The notes below the pieces were generated by a model, which was not told where the DNA came from, did not search any database, and saw only the letters and a list, made by a program, of their open reading frames with translations. A stretch of DNA of 64,000 bases, taken from assembly GCF_900108295.1 (NCBI RefSeq), contig NZ_FNWK01000003.1, positions 248,001 to 312,000 on the forward strand. Reading direction: 5' to 3'. Each line of letters opens with the position of its first letter. The first letter of the stretch is position 1. This document shows positions 25,330 to 34,237 of this stretch, one piece after another. The position numbers and the translations under genes were made by a program. The stretch is from Sphingopyxis sp. YR583. GTDB lineage: Bacteria; Pseudomonadota; Alphaproteobacteria; Sphingomonadales; Sphingomonadaceae.

Positions 25330-26168
25330 AGACCGAGCAGCTTCCGCGCATTGCCCGAACGGATCTTCGCGCGTTCCTCGTCGGTCAGGTCGAGCTTGGC
25401 AAAAGCTTCGAGCGTCTTCGGCAACGAGATCTGCGGGAAGTCCGACGCGATCAGCACATGGTCGACGCCGACGTTGCGGATCGTCCAGACATATTCGGCC
25501 TCGATCGGCGAGTCCGCAGCGAGGATCACGCTCGCCGAAATATCGAAATAGATATTGTCGGCGACAAGATTTTCGGCGGTGCGCGCGAGCGCGAGGATGT
25601 TCCAGAAGCGGAAGCCGAGGCCGCCCATATGGCCGAAAATGAACTTCGTCTTCGGCGCCGCGAGCGCAAGATTGAAGAGCTTCTCATTGTCGTCGGGTAC
25701 GATGCCGGCATTGTCCATCACGACGACCATGCCCTTGTCGCCCGCGCGTTTGACCAGCGCGAGCACGCGCGGATCGGCGGCGTCGAATTTCTGGGTGTGC
25801 GGGTGGATCTTGAGCAGCTTGACGCCGCGCGCGGCGACGCGATCGATCTCGGCCAGCGCGGCCTCGCCGTCATAGGGGTGGACCGTGGCAATCGCGATCA
25901 TGCCCGGGGTTTTCGCAGCGAGCGCAATCAGTTCGTCGTTGCGTTTGGCGATATCGGAGGGGTTGCCGACGAGCGCCTGGTTCGGGCCGCCGAACCACAT
26001 CGCACCGAACGCGTCGACCGATTGCCCCGACGCCTTGAGCTGCGCCCGATATTCGGCCACCGACGCCTCACCCTTATGCAGATGGACATGGGTGTCGATG
26101 ACGGCCTCCTGCGCAAAAACAGGCGTAGCAGGCGCCAGCAGGGCGATCGAGAGCAGCAGGGTTCGCAT
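25326..26168 (-). CDS. Secreted amidohydrolase (metal-dependent TIM barrel)
   Basis: A 280-residue Amidohydro_2-type hydrolase. The start at ATG 26168 gives a signal peptide (MRTLLLSIALLAPATPVFAQ). Metal ligands are visible as HVHLH near the mature N-terminus, a central KIHPH, GHMGG, and an Asp in ASDFPQIS. The family includes decarboxylases and hydrolases of small aromatic or lactone substrates. The signal places it in the periplasm, which is unusual among characterised members. It converges on the YeiH-like gene with a four-base overlap. No operon partner; function unknown. Confidence 0.8.
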   Translation of the reverse strand: MRTLLLSIALLAPATPVFAQEAVIDTHVHLHKGEASVAEYRAQLKASGQSVDAFGAMWFGGPNQALVGNPSDIAKRNDELIALAAKTPGMIAIATVHPYDGEAALAEIDRVAARGVKLLKIHPHTQKFDAADPRVLALVKRAGDKGMVVVMDNAGIVPDDNEKLFNLALAAPKTKFIFGHMGGLGFRFWNILALARTAENLVADNIYFDISASVILAADSPIEAEYVWTIRNVGVDHVLIASDFPQISLPKTLEAFAKLDLTDEERAKIRSGNARKLLGL

Positions 26169-26299
26169 GAAAGCTCCGGAGAGAGAAAGACTGGATGCGC
26201 CGACCTGCCACAAAGCCGGCGCCCGGCCAATTCCCACAAGCCAATGCCGCCCCCGCCGGGAGAATGCGGGGGCGGCATCGGCCTGCGCCTGCGGGACGC

Positions 26300-27178
26300 T
26301 TATTTGCGGACTATGACCTTGAGATAGGTCGCCGGGATTTCGGTGCGATCGGCACCGCCGCGATTTTCGCGTTCGAACAATTGCTCAAGCTCGGTCTGAA
26401 GCTCGGCGCGGCGGCCGCTTGCCTCGGCGGCAGCGAAGGCGTTCATCGTCGGACCGTAATAGTCGCGGAAGATCGCGAGAAATTCGCGCGGGCTTCTGGC
26501 GTAGCGGAAGGTGTAGGTCGCACGTTCGCAGCTGATCCGGTCGTCTGCGACACCCGCGGCGCCGAAGCGTTCGCGCACCGCTTCCTCCTGCCCCCAGGTC
26601 ACCGGGCTGATGAAGCCTTCGGGCGGCGGCGGGGTGTAAGCGGCGCAAATCTTGAGCACCTGCGCAATGAGGGTCGGATCGCCGGGAATCCAGTTGCCCA
26701 TTACGATGCGCCCGCCGGGGCGTGTCACGCGGACCATTTCGGCGGCGGTGTCGAGCGGCCGCGGCGCGAACATCGCGCCGAAGATGGTGACGACCAGATC
26801 GAAGCTGTCGTCGGCCAGCGCATCGAGATGCGAGGCGTCGCCTTCCTCGAAACGCAGGTTCGAGAGGCCGGCTTCACGCGCGCGGACATTGCCGGCGACG
26901 ACGAGGTTCGATGCGATGTCGACGCCGAGCACCGCCGCGCCGCGGTACGCCGACGGCAGCGCGGTGGTGCCGTCGCCGCAGCCGAGGTCGAGCACGTCGA
27001 GCCCGGCGTGGACGCCGAGACTGTCGATCAGTTCGTCACCGCTTTCGCGCATGCAGGCGGCGAGACGGGTAAAATCCCCCTTCTCCCAAAGAGCCTTGTT
27101 CGGGTTGGCGGGGGTTGATAGATTTTCGGTCTGCGGCGCGGCGGGGGGCGCGGCCGCTTTGGTGGTTGCAAGCGTCAC
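26300..27178 (-). CDS. SAM-dependent methyltransferase, class I
   Basis: A 292-residue protein with a Rossmann methyltransferase core. Motif I is VLDLGCGDGT, motif II VLGVDIASN, motif III FEEGDASHLDALAD, then VRVTRPGGRIVMGNW, as in UbiE/menaquinone-type enzymes. A Pro/Ala-rich N-terminal tail of about 25 residues precedes the fold. I choose GTG 27178 because AAGGAG lies six bases upstream; the next ATG would run into the divergent regulator gene. The substrate is unknown. It may be controlled by the CadC-like regulator whose start is 68 bp away on the other strand. Confidence 0.85.
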   Translation of the reverse strand: MTLATTKAAAPPAAPQTENLSTPANPNKALWEKGDFTRLAACMRESGDELIDSLGVHAGLDVLDLGCGDGTTALPSAYRGAAVLGVDIASNLVVAGNVRAREAGLSNLRFEEGDASHLDALADDSFDLVVTIFGAMFAPRPLDTAAEMVRVTRPGGRIVMGNWIPGDPTLIAQVLKICAAYTPPPPEGFISPVTWGQEEAVRERFGAAGVADDRISCERATYTFRYARSPREFLAIFRDYYGPTMNAFAAAEASGRRAELQTELEQLFERENRGGADRTEIPATYLKVIVRK

Positions 27179-27245
27179 TATAGTCTCCTTGATCCGAACC
27201 GGGGGGTGGTTCGATGGGGACACCGAATAAGCTTTCCGTGGTCCC

Positions 27246-28871
27246 ATGCTTGAAGACGGCATGGAGAATTTATGGAGAAATGCCGCTTTGTCCTTTGGCG
27301 CGTCCCTGATCTATCGCTTCGAAGGCTTCGAGCTCGACCCCGGCAAGTTCGAGTTGCGCGAACTGGGTGAGGCAAAGCATCTGGAGCCGCAGGTGCTGTC
27401 GCTGCTGATCCTGCTCGCGAGCAACGCCGATCGCCTCGTCAGCAAGGACGAGATCATCGAAAAGATCTGGGGCGGGCGGATCGTGTCCGAAGCTGCGGTG
27501 GCGTCGCGCGTCAAGGCGGCGCGGCAGGCGCTGGGCGATGACGGCAAGGAACAACGCTTCATCCGCACCGTCCATGGCAAAGGGTTCCGGTTCGGCGCGC
27601 AGGTCACATTCGATCAGATGCATGAGCCCGCGCGGGTCTTCGCTACCGTCTCGGCCGAAGCGACTCCCCAAATTACGGCGGCAGAGGAGCGGCCGTCGAT
27701 CGCGGTCCTGCCCTTTCACCTTGTCGGCGGCCCCGGCCCGTTGTCGATCGTCGCCGACGCGCTCGCCGACGAGTTGATCGGCGACCTTTCGCGGCTACGC
27801 TGGCTGCTCGTGATCGCGCGCACCTCGACCTTCCGGTTTCGCGGGCAGGACATCGGATGCGAGCAGGTCGGGGCCGCGCTGAATGTCCGCTATTGCCTGA
27901 CCGGGACGCTCGAGGAAGCGCGCGGCAAGGTCATGCTGGCGGTCACGCTCGCGCGGACATGCGACGGCGCGGTGGTGTGGGCCGACCGGTTCACCGCCGG
28001 CGGCGACGAATTGCACGAATTGCGCTGCGAAGTGCTCGACGCCGTGGTCGCCAATCTGGAGACGCGGATCATCCAGAATGAGGTCGAGCGCGCGCGCCGG
28101 ATGCCCGCGGGCGGGCTGGATGCCTGGTCCTCCTATCACCTCGGGCTCGACCATATGTTCCGGTTCAACCGGTCGGACAATGCGCGCGCGGCGTCGCTGT
28201 TCGCGCAGGCGCTGGCGCGCGATCCCAATTTCTCTCGCGCGCTGTCGGGCCTGTCCTTCACGCGCTTTCAGGATTGCTTCCTGCAATATTCGCCCGACTC
28301 CGACGCAATGGCCGAGCAGGCACGCGCGTTCGCCGAACGTGCGGTGCAGGTCGATCCGCTCGATCCCTTCGCGCATCTCAACCTCGGCCGGTCCTTGTGG
28401 TTCGCCGACGCGGTGCCCGAAAGCATGGAGCGGCTGTCGGCGGCGATTACGCTCAGCCCCAATTATGCGCAGGCGATCTATTCGAAGGCGTGGGCCGAGA
28501 TGACGCAGTGCGACGTCGGGCATAGCGACGAAAATGCGCGATTGGCCCTCCGCCTGAGCCCGCTCGACCCGCTACGCTATGCCATGCTGGGGGTACGGTC
28601 GGTCAGCGCGCTGATGCGCGGCGACCACCAGAGCGCGCTCGAATGGGGCGAGCGTGCAGCGCAGTCGCCGGGAGCGCACAAGCATATCGCGGTGATCGCG
28701 GCAATTGCGGCGGAAGCCGCGGGCCATCACGAACGCGCGGCACAGTGGATCGCGCGCGCGCGGCAACTCGACCCGCAGGTGTCGCAGGCGACCTTCCTGC
28801 GATCCTTCCCTTTCGCCGCGACGACCGGGCGCGAGGTGATCGAACGGACGCTGCAAGCAACGGGGCTCTGA
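27246..28871 (+). CDS. Winged-helix (OmpR/CadC-type) regulator with TPR domain, soluble
   Basis: A 541-residue regulator. The OmpR/PhoB-type winged helix spans roughly residues 22-115 (LSLLILLASNADRLVSKDEI and RVKAARQALGDDG followed by RTVHGKGFRF). A central TolB-like segment follows (PSIAVLPFHLVGG at about 150, ADALADELIGDLSRL). The C-terminal half has TPR-like helical repeats (AQALARDPNFSRALSGL, FAERAVQVDPLDPFAHLNLG). CadC itself has a membrane helix between DNA-binding and sensor parts; I see none here, so it should be cytosolic. ATG 27261 is an alternative start. It is divergent from the methyltransferase, its likely target. Confidence 0.85.
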   Translation: MLEDGMENLWRNAALSFGASLIYRFEGFELDPGKFELRELGEAKHLEPQVLSLLILLASNADRLVSKDEIIEKIWGGRIVSEAAVASRVKAARQALGDDGKEQRFIRTVHGKGFRFGAQVTFDQMHEPARVFATVSAEATPQITAAEERPSIAVLPFHLVGGPGPLSIVADALADELIGDLSRLRWLLVIARTSTFRFRGQDIGCEQVGAALNVRYCLTGTLEEARGKVMLAVTLARTCDGAVVWADRFTAGGDELHELRCEVLDAVVANLETRIIQNEVERARRMPAGGLDAWSSYHLGLDHMFRFNRSDNARAASLFAQALARDPNFSRALSGLSFTRFQDCFLQYSPDSDAMAEQARAFAERAVQVDPLDPFAHLNLGRSLWFADAVPESMERLSAAITLSPNYAQAIYSKAWAEMTQCDVGHSDENARLALRLSPLDPLRYAMLGVRSVSALMRGDHQSALEWGERAAQSPGAHKHIAVIAAIAAEAAGHHERAAQWIARARQLDPQVSQATFLRSFPFAATTGREVIERTLQATGL

Positions 28872-28886
28872 CACCGTCAGAACCCC
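28862..28886. terminator. Strong hairpin overlapping a stop codon, convergent junction
   Basis: GGGGCTCTGAC (28862-28872) and GTCAGAACCCC (28876-28886) pair with one mismatch over a 3-base loop. The stem contains the stop codon of the CadC-like gene and lies 11 bases from the stop of the convergent TonB receptor, so it can serve both. Confidence 0.65.
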
Positions 28887-28896
28887 GCGCCTTATA

Positions 28897-31644
28897 TCAG
28901 AGCGGCGATCCGCCGAGCTTGTAGGTGAGCTGCATGAAGACGCTGCGCCCGATGCTGTCGAACCAGCTGGTGTTGTAATAGGGATAGCCCGACCAGGTCG
29001 GATCCTTCACCGGCATCTTGTCGAAGACATTCCGCACCGTCAGCGAACCGCGCATATGATCGGTGAAATCATATTGCAGCGTCGCGTTGAACAAATAGCT
29101 GGCCTTGATGAAGGCGTCCTCGTCATAGTTCGGCAGCTTGCCGAGGCGCGTGCCCGAGAAGGTGAACTGCACGCCGTCCGATGCCCAGCTGATGCTGCCG
29201 TTCGACTTGTCACGCGGCAGATAATAGCCGCTGTCGGCCGCCAGCTTGTTCTCGATCGGATCGCCCGTGTACTGGGTCAATGTGTGCTTGAACACATGGC
29301 TGTGCGCGAGCGACAGGGTGAAGTCGCCGAAGCTGGTGGGCAGCGTGCCGCGGAAAGCGACGTCGATGCCGCTCGTCTTTTCGCGCGCGACGTTGATCGG
29401 GTTGATCGAGACCGATTCGATCTCGCCAGCCAGCGCGCCGGTCGCGAAGCGGTTGACGCGCGCGATTGCCGCCTGACAAGTCGGCGAATTGGGATCGAGC
29501 GTGGTGTTGCCAGCGCCGTCGGGGCGGCAATCGGCCTCGTCGCGCGTCAGTTCGCTGGCACGCAGATCGTTGACCTGATTGTCGAGCGACACGCGGAAAT
29601 AATCGACCGACAGGCTGATGCGGTTCGACGGCGCGAAGACGAGGCCGGCGGTCAGCGTCTTGCCGGTCTCTGCCTTGAGGTCGCGGTTGCCGCTGCGCTG
29701 CGCGACGATGTCGACTTCATAATCCTCGCAATCGCTGATCCCCGCGCCCGGTGTATCCTGACGGCAGGTGTAATAGTCGACCACGCTGCTTTCGACATTG
29801 CCCGGACCGGTGAACAGATAATGGAGGTCGGGCGCGCGGAAGGCGGTACCATAGGCGGCACGGAACAGCAGGCTGTTCGTCGGGCGCACCTCGACCCCGC
29901 CATTATAGGTGAATTTGTCGGCATTGCGCCCGGCATAGCCGAAGCGGTCGTAGCGGCCGGCCCCCGTCAGCGTGACGAAATCGAGCACGGGTATGCGCAC
30001 TTCGCCGCCGACCGCGGCATGGCTGCGCTTGCCCGAACCGTCGCTGTCCTTCCAGCTGTAATAATAGTCGGTGAGTGCCAGCGGATCGGGGCGGAGATTA
30101 TAGCCTTGCTTGCCATATTCGGCGACGACCGCGACGCCGACGGCGCCCGCGGGCAACTGGAACAGCTCGCCATTGGTCAACGTCACCTGCGCGTTGCTGG
30201 TCCAGCTATAGGGGCGATAGACGGTATCGGCCGAGATGCTGTCATATTCGGCGGGCGTCAGCCTGCGATACAGATTCGTCGCGGGATCGGCATTGAACGA
30301 CGGATAATCGTCGTCGCCGAGGCCATTTTGCGGGCCGAGGAAAAAGTCCTTGGCCTTCTGGTTGATGATCTGCGGCCAGCGGACGATCGACTGGTAACGG
30401 CTGTAGTTGAACGACGCCTCGTAATTCCAGGCCTTGCCGAAATTGCCGCGGATGCCGGGGGTGATGCTGTAGGTCGTCTGCTTGCTGCGCTGCATCTCGA
30501 ACCCGCCGGTTTCTTCCGGCGTGAACTGACGGCCCCAATCCTCGATCTGGCCCGTGAAGCTGTTGTAGAAATAATTGTCCGAGCTGCTCGACGATTGTTC
30601 GAAGGCCCAGCTCGTCACGTCGTACATCAGCCGGACCTTGCTGATCCCGAGCTGCGCATCGACGAACAGCTTGGCATTGTCGGACAGTTCATAGGTCGCG
30701 GTGGCAAAGCTGTTGAAGCCCTTGCGGCCCGAAATGATCGTGCCGAAACCGATCGATTCCTTGCTGCCGCAGAAATCGCCGTAACGCGGACGGTTGTAGA
30801 GCGCGACCGTGCCGAAATTCAGGTCCGACAGCGCCTCGCAAGTGCCGTCATCGGGGGTGATATAATCGTCGTTATAATCGGCGCGGTAAAAGGTCCGCCG
30901 CGCGATCCGGCTCGACGCGACGGGGCTGTCGTCGGTGCTGTCCTGAATCTTGCGCTGGTAGCCCCACAGCGGCCGCTGATCGAGGTATTCGATGCCGCCG
31001 ACGATGCTGAACCGGTCGGTCGACCAGCCGCCCGTCGCGGTGATCCGGTGCGACAGACCGCCGCCGTGCTGGGTGCGGCCGTGGCGATAGTCGAGCGTGA
31101 TGCCGTCGAGCTTTTCCTTCATCTTGAAGTTCACGACGCCCGCGATCGCGTCGGAGCCGTAGATGGCCGATGCCGCGCCGCTCAGGATTTCGACCTTGTC
31201 GATCAGGCTGACGGGGATGTTCGAGATGTCGGTGAAGTTGCTGCGACCGATATAGGGCAGCGGGAAGTCGGCGATGCGGCGGCCATTGACCAGCACGAGC
31301 GTGTGGTTGGGACCGAGGCCGCGAAGGTCGACCTGTTGTGCACCGGGGGTGAAGTCGGCGCTGCTTCCCGATTGCGGGCTTTGCGTTTCGCCACTGTTCT
31401 GCGTCATCGCGGCGAGAAGTTCGGGAACGCTGGTATAGCCGTTGGCGCGGATGGTATCGGATGTGATCGTGGTGACCGGCGACGGCCCCTCATCGCGGAT
31501 TGTCGGGATGCGCGATCCGGTAACGATGATTTCCTGCTCGCCGCCCTCGGCCGCGTCCTGCGCAAAGGCCGGCGCCGCCAGCGCGGGCATGCACACGCCA
31601 AGCCCGAGGGCAATCCGAAACGCCCGTTTCCCGAAATTCGTCAT
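28897..31644 (-). CDS. TonB-dependent receptor (IVTGSR class)
   Basis: A 915-residue outer-membrane receptor. ATG 31644 opens a signal peptide (MTNFGKRAFRIALGLG, cleavage after APAFAQ). The plug starts with EQEIIVTGSRIPTIRD and contains GPNHTLVLVNGRRI and KVEILSGAASAIYGSDAIAG, followed by a barrel with long disordered loops. This class (900-1000 residues, IVTGSR) is abundant in sphingomonads and often linked to peptides or complex polymers. The C-terminus ends in YKLGGSPL and not the usual aromatic residue. It is divergent from the cyanophycinase/isoaspartyl peptidase fusion over a 185-bp AT-richer promoter region, so uptake of an amino-acid polymer or its fragments is conceivable (inference). 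Confidence 0.9.
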   Translation of the reverse strand: MTNFGKRAFRIALGLGVCMPALAAPAFAQDAAEGGEQEIIVTGSRIPTIRDEGPSPVTTITSDTIRANGYTSVPELLAAMTQNSGETQSPQSGSSADFTPGAQQVDLRGLGPNHTLVLVNGRRIADFPLPYIGRSNFTDISNIPVSLIDKVEILSGAASAIYGSDAIAGVVNFKMKEKLDGITLDYRHGRTQHGGGLSHRITATGGWSTDRFSIVGGIEYLDQRPLWGYQRKIQDSTDDSPVASSRIARRTFYRADYNDDYITPDDGTCEALSDLNFGTVALYNRPRYGDFCGSKESIGFGTIISGRKGFNSFATATYELSDNAKLFVDAQLGISKVRLMYDVTSWAFEQSSSSSDNYFYNSFTGQIEDWGRQFTPEETGGFEMQRSKQTTYSITPGIRGNFGKAWNYEASFNYSRYQSIVRWPQIINQKAKDFFLGPQNGLGDDDYPSFNADPATNLYRRLTPAEYDSISADTVYRPYSWTSNAQVTLTNGELFQLPAGAVGVAVVAEYGKQGYNLRPDPLALTDYYYSWKDSDGSGKRSHAAVGGEVRIPVLDFVTLTGAGRYDRFGYAGRNADKFTYNGGVEVRPTNSLLFRAAYGTAFRAPDLHYLFTGPGNVESSVVDYYTCRQDTPGAGISDCEDYEVDIVAQRSGNRDLKAETGKTLTAGLVFAPSNRISLSVDYFRVSLDNQVNDLRASELTRDEADCRPDGAGNTTLDPNSPTCQAAIARVNRFATGALAGEIESVSINPINVAREKTSGIDVAFRGTLPTSFGDFTLSLAHSHVFKHTLTQYTGDPIENKLAADSGYYLPRDKSNGSISWASDGVQFTFSGTRLGKLPNYDEDAFIKASYLFNATLQYDFTDHMRGSLTVRNVFDKMPVKDPTWSGYPYYNTSWFDSIGRSVFMQLTYKLGGSPL

Positions 31645-31829
31645 AGTCCAACCCCTTTGTTTATCCCGGTACGAATCGAAGCCGTTCGCCCACCCACCGG
31701 ATATGTCGCCTATACCACCAGAAAGCGTCGATAATTTCAATCACTATGACAAAATTGGAAATCATATTGTCTTTTGGTGCAGTCATTATGTAACGTCGCG
31801 CCTTTCATGGGTCGCCAAAGGGAAGATGA
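31645..31829. promoter_or_regulatory. Divergent promoter region, TonB receptor / cyanophycinase fusion
   Basis: This 185-bp interval contains the most AT-rich stretch of the region (31733-31795), consistent with two back-to-back promoters. The Lrp/AsnC regulator encoded just downstream of the fusion is the natural candidate to bind here. I could not fix -35/-10 elements with confidence. Confidence 0.5.
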
Positions 31830-33767
31830 ATGCTGCGGATGATGATGCGGGGAATCTGGCTGCTACTCGCCGCGACGGGGCTGGCGCTCGCGCCGGCGAC
31901 GGCGAAGGAAGCCAAGGAAAAGCCCTATGAACATTATATCTTCGGCAAATTGAACACGCCGACCCCCGGCCCGGTTTCGGGGGGATTGCTGTTGATGGGC
32001 GGCGGCGACCGCAATGTCGATGCGATGAAATGGTTCTTCGGCAAAGCCGGGAACGGCCATATCGTCGTGATCAGCGCATCCTATGGCAAGGAAATCGGCC
32101 AAGAATTCTTCCATGACGTCGGCGGCATCCAGTCGACCGAAATCTTCGTCTTCCACGCGCGATCGCAGGCGACGAACAGGAAGATTCTCGACCGGCTGAA
32201 AAAAGCCGACGGCATCTTCATCGCCGGCGGCGATCAGGCGCGTTATGTCCGTTACTGGCGCGGCACCCCCGTCGGCGACATCCTCAACGCGCATGTCGCG
32301 GCAGGCAAGCCGCTTGCGGGAACCAGCGCCGGCCTCGCGATCCAGGGCGAGAAGCTTTATGGCGCGATGGACGACGGCAGCATTCGCAGCCCCGAGGCGC
32401 TGGCCGACCCGTTCGGCCCCGCCAACACGATCGAGGGCGACTTCCTGCATTTCGCGCTGCTGAAAGGCATCGTCACCGACACGCATTTCAAGGAACGCGA
32501 GCGGCTCGGCCGCCTGTTCGCTTTCGTCGCCAAGGCGCAGGTCGGACGGCCCGCCGACCAGCCCGCGATGCTCGGCCTCGGCGTCGACGAGAGCGCGGCC
32601 CTCGCGGTCGAGCCCGACGGCTCCGCGCGCATCTATGCGACCGAACCCGACGGCTATGCGTGGGTTGTCGATGGCGCAGGGCTGCGCGGACTGGAACAGC
32701 GCGGGCCGCTCGACGCGCCGCGGGTCAAGGTGACGGGCGTCGGCCCCGGGTCGGTGCTGCACCTGCCCTCGGGACAGGTCGATGCGCCGCTCTTCGTGCG
32801 GAGCTATTCAGCGCGCGCCGGTGAAATCGTCGAAGTGCCGCGCTGGTCGCTTGCGATTCATGGCGGCGCGGGGGTGATCGAGCGCAAGACGCTCTCGCCC
32901 GAAAAGGAAAAGGCGTATCGCGCCGGGCTCGACGAGGCGCTGCGTACCGGCAGCGCGGTGCTCGACAAGGGCGGAGCGGCGCTCGACGCCGTCGCCGCAG
33001 CGGTGCGTGTGCTCGAGGATAATCCCCTGTTCAACGCCGGACGCGGCGCGGTGTTTACGGCGGAGGGCAAGAATGAACTCGACGCCGCGATCATGGACGG
33101 CAAGACGCAAAAGGCCGGCGCCGTCGCCGGCGTCACGCGGACGCGTCATCCGATCGACCTCGCCCGCGCGGTGATGGACAAGAGCCCGCACGTCATGCTG
33201 AGCGGTGCGGGCGCCGACCGCTTCTCGGTCGAGCGCGGGCTCGAACAGGTCGATCCAAGCTGGTTCCGGACCGAGGAGCGCTGGCAAAGCCTGCTCCGCT
33301 GGCGCGAGAAGCAGGTTTCTGCGATCGACCCGACGCATCTGTTCGGCACCGTCGGCGCGGTCGCGCTCGACGCCGACGGCAATCTCGCCGCCGCGACCTC
33401 GACCGGCGGGATGACGGGCAAGCGCTGGGGCCGGATCGGGGACTCGCCGATCATCGGCGCCGGCACTTACGCCAAGAACGGCCAATGCGCGGTGTCGGCG
33501 ACCGGGTCGGGCGAATATTTCATTCGCGAAAGCGCCGCGCGGCAGGTGTGCGACCGCGTCGCATGGAGGGGCGAGAGCCTGAAGGGCGCCGCGCAGGCGA
33601 CGATCGAGGCGGTCGGCGCGATCGGCGGCGACGGCGGGTTGATCGCGATGGGCCCCGACGGGCGCCCGGCCTTTGCGATCAACGACCTCGGCATGTATCG
33701 TGGGCGGATAAGCGCCGGAGGAACGCCACAAACTGCGATCTTCGCCGACGAAAAGTTGGCCGACTGA
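31830..33767 (+). CDS. Bifunctional secreted cyanophycinase (S51) - isoaspartyl peptidase (Ntn) fusion
   Basis: A 645-residue single chain with a signal peptide (WLLLAATGLALAPATA). Residues 45-330 form an S51 peptidase of the cyanophycinase type: GGLLLMGGGDRN, FIAGGDQARY, nucleophile S166 in AGTSAGLAI, and DTHFKERERLGRL. Residues 337-640 are a complete isoaspartyl peptidase/L-asparaginase: LAIHGGAGVI, NPLFNAGRGAVFT, nucleophile T507 in GTVGAVALD, and TSTGGMTGKRWGRIGDSP. Cyanophycinase cuts the Asp-Arg polymer to beta-Asp-Arg dipeptides; isoaspartyl peptidase splits those to Asp and Arg. The fusion could therefore finish the job in one periplasmic or secreted protein, provided the Ntn half self-cleaves before T507. 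Domain calls are firm; the polymer substrate is inferred. Translation of the Lrp gene is coupled (TGATG). Confidence 0.9.
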   Translation: MLRMMMRGIWLLLAATGLALAPATAKEAKEKPYEHYIFGKLNTPTPGPVSGGLLLMGGGDRNVDAMKWFFGKAGNGHIVVISASYGKEIGQEFFHDVGGIQSTEIFVFHARSQATNRKILDRLKKADGIFIAGGDQARYVRYWRGTPVGDILNAHVAAGKPLAGTSAGLAIQGEKLYGAMDDGSIRSPEALADPFGPANTIEGDFLHFALLKGIVTDTHFKERERLGRLFAFVAKAQVGRPADQPAMLGLGVDESAALAVEPDGSARIYATEPDGYAWVVDGAGLRGLEQRGPLDAPRVKVTGVGPGSVLHLPSGQVDAPLFVRSYSARAGEIVEVPRWSLAIHGGAGVIERKTLSPEKEKAYRAGLDEALRTGSAVLDKGGAALDAVAAAVRVLEDNPLFNAGRGAVFTAEGKNELDAAIMDGKTQKAGAVAGVTRTRHPIDLARAVMDKSPHVMLSGAGADRFSVERGLEQVDPSWFRTEERWQSLLRWREKQVSAIDPTHLFGTVGAVALDADGNLAAATSTGGMTGKRWGRIGDSPIIGAGTYAKNGQCAVSATGSGEYFIRESAARQVCDRVAWRGESLKGAAQATIEAVGAIGGDGGLIAMGPDGRPAFAINDLGMYRGRISAGGTPQTAIFADEKLAD

Positions 33768-34213
33768 TGGCGCAATCGGGCGTCAATCTCGACGAGATCG
33801 ACGAACGCCTGCTCACCCTGCTGCGCGACGACGCGCGGCAGACGATCGCCCAGCTTGCCAAGGAACTCGGCCTGTCGCGCGGCGCGATCTATTCGCGCCT
33901 CGCGCGGCTGGAAGAGGACAAGGTCGTCGCAGGCTATACGGTGCGGCTGGGCAACGCCTTTGCCGCCAGCCGCGTGCGCGCACATATGATGATCAAGACG
34001 CTGCCGCGCTTTCACCGCGAGGTCGAACAGGCGCTCGCTGCGTTTTCGCTGGTGCAGGCGATCCATGCGATCAGCGGCGAATATGACATCATCGCGATGC
34101 TGGAGGCCGAGGACGGCGTCCAGCTCAACGAACTGATCGACGAGATCGGACTGCTCGACGGGGTCGAACGCACGACGACTTCGGTCATTCTCGCGACGAA
34201 GGTCGAGCGTTAA
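33767..34213 (+). CDS. Lrp/AsnC-family transcriptional regulator
   Basis: A 148-residue Lrp/AsnC protein: a helix-turn-helix over residues 8-58 (LDEIDERLLTLLRDDARQT, AKELGLSRGAIYSRLARLEE) and a RAM ligand domain with ISGEYDIIAMLEAED. Its ATG overlaps the stop of the cyanophycinase fusion by one base, so the two are co-translated. Lrp-type regulators sense amino acids; arginine or aspartate released by the upstream enzyme would be logical ligands, but this is inference. The likely target is the divergent promoter at 31645-31829. Confidence 0.9.
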   Translation: MAQSGVNLDEIDERLLTLLRDDARQTIAQLAKELGLSRGAIYSRLARLEEDKVVAGYTVRLGNAFAASRVRAHMMIKTLPRFHREVEQALAAFSLVQAIHAISGEYDIIAMLEAEDGVQLNELIDEIGLLDGVERTTTSVILATKVER

Positions 34214-34237
34214 TCGCTTCAGCTCGCCCGGTCGAAC

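Noticed and set aside
29056..31734. About 890-codon open frame on the plus strand opposite the second TonB receptor
   Set aside because: Same reason: composition-driven shadow of a gene with complete receptor motifs on the other strand; no recognisable domain.
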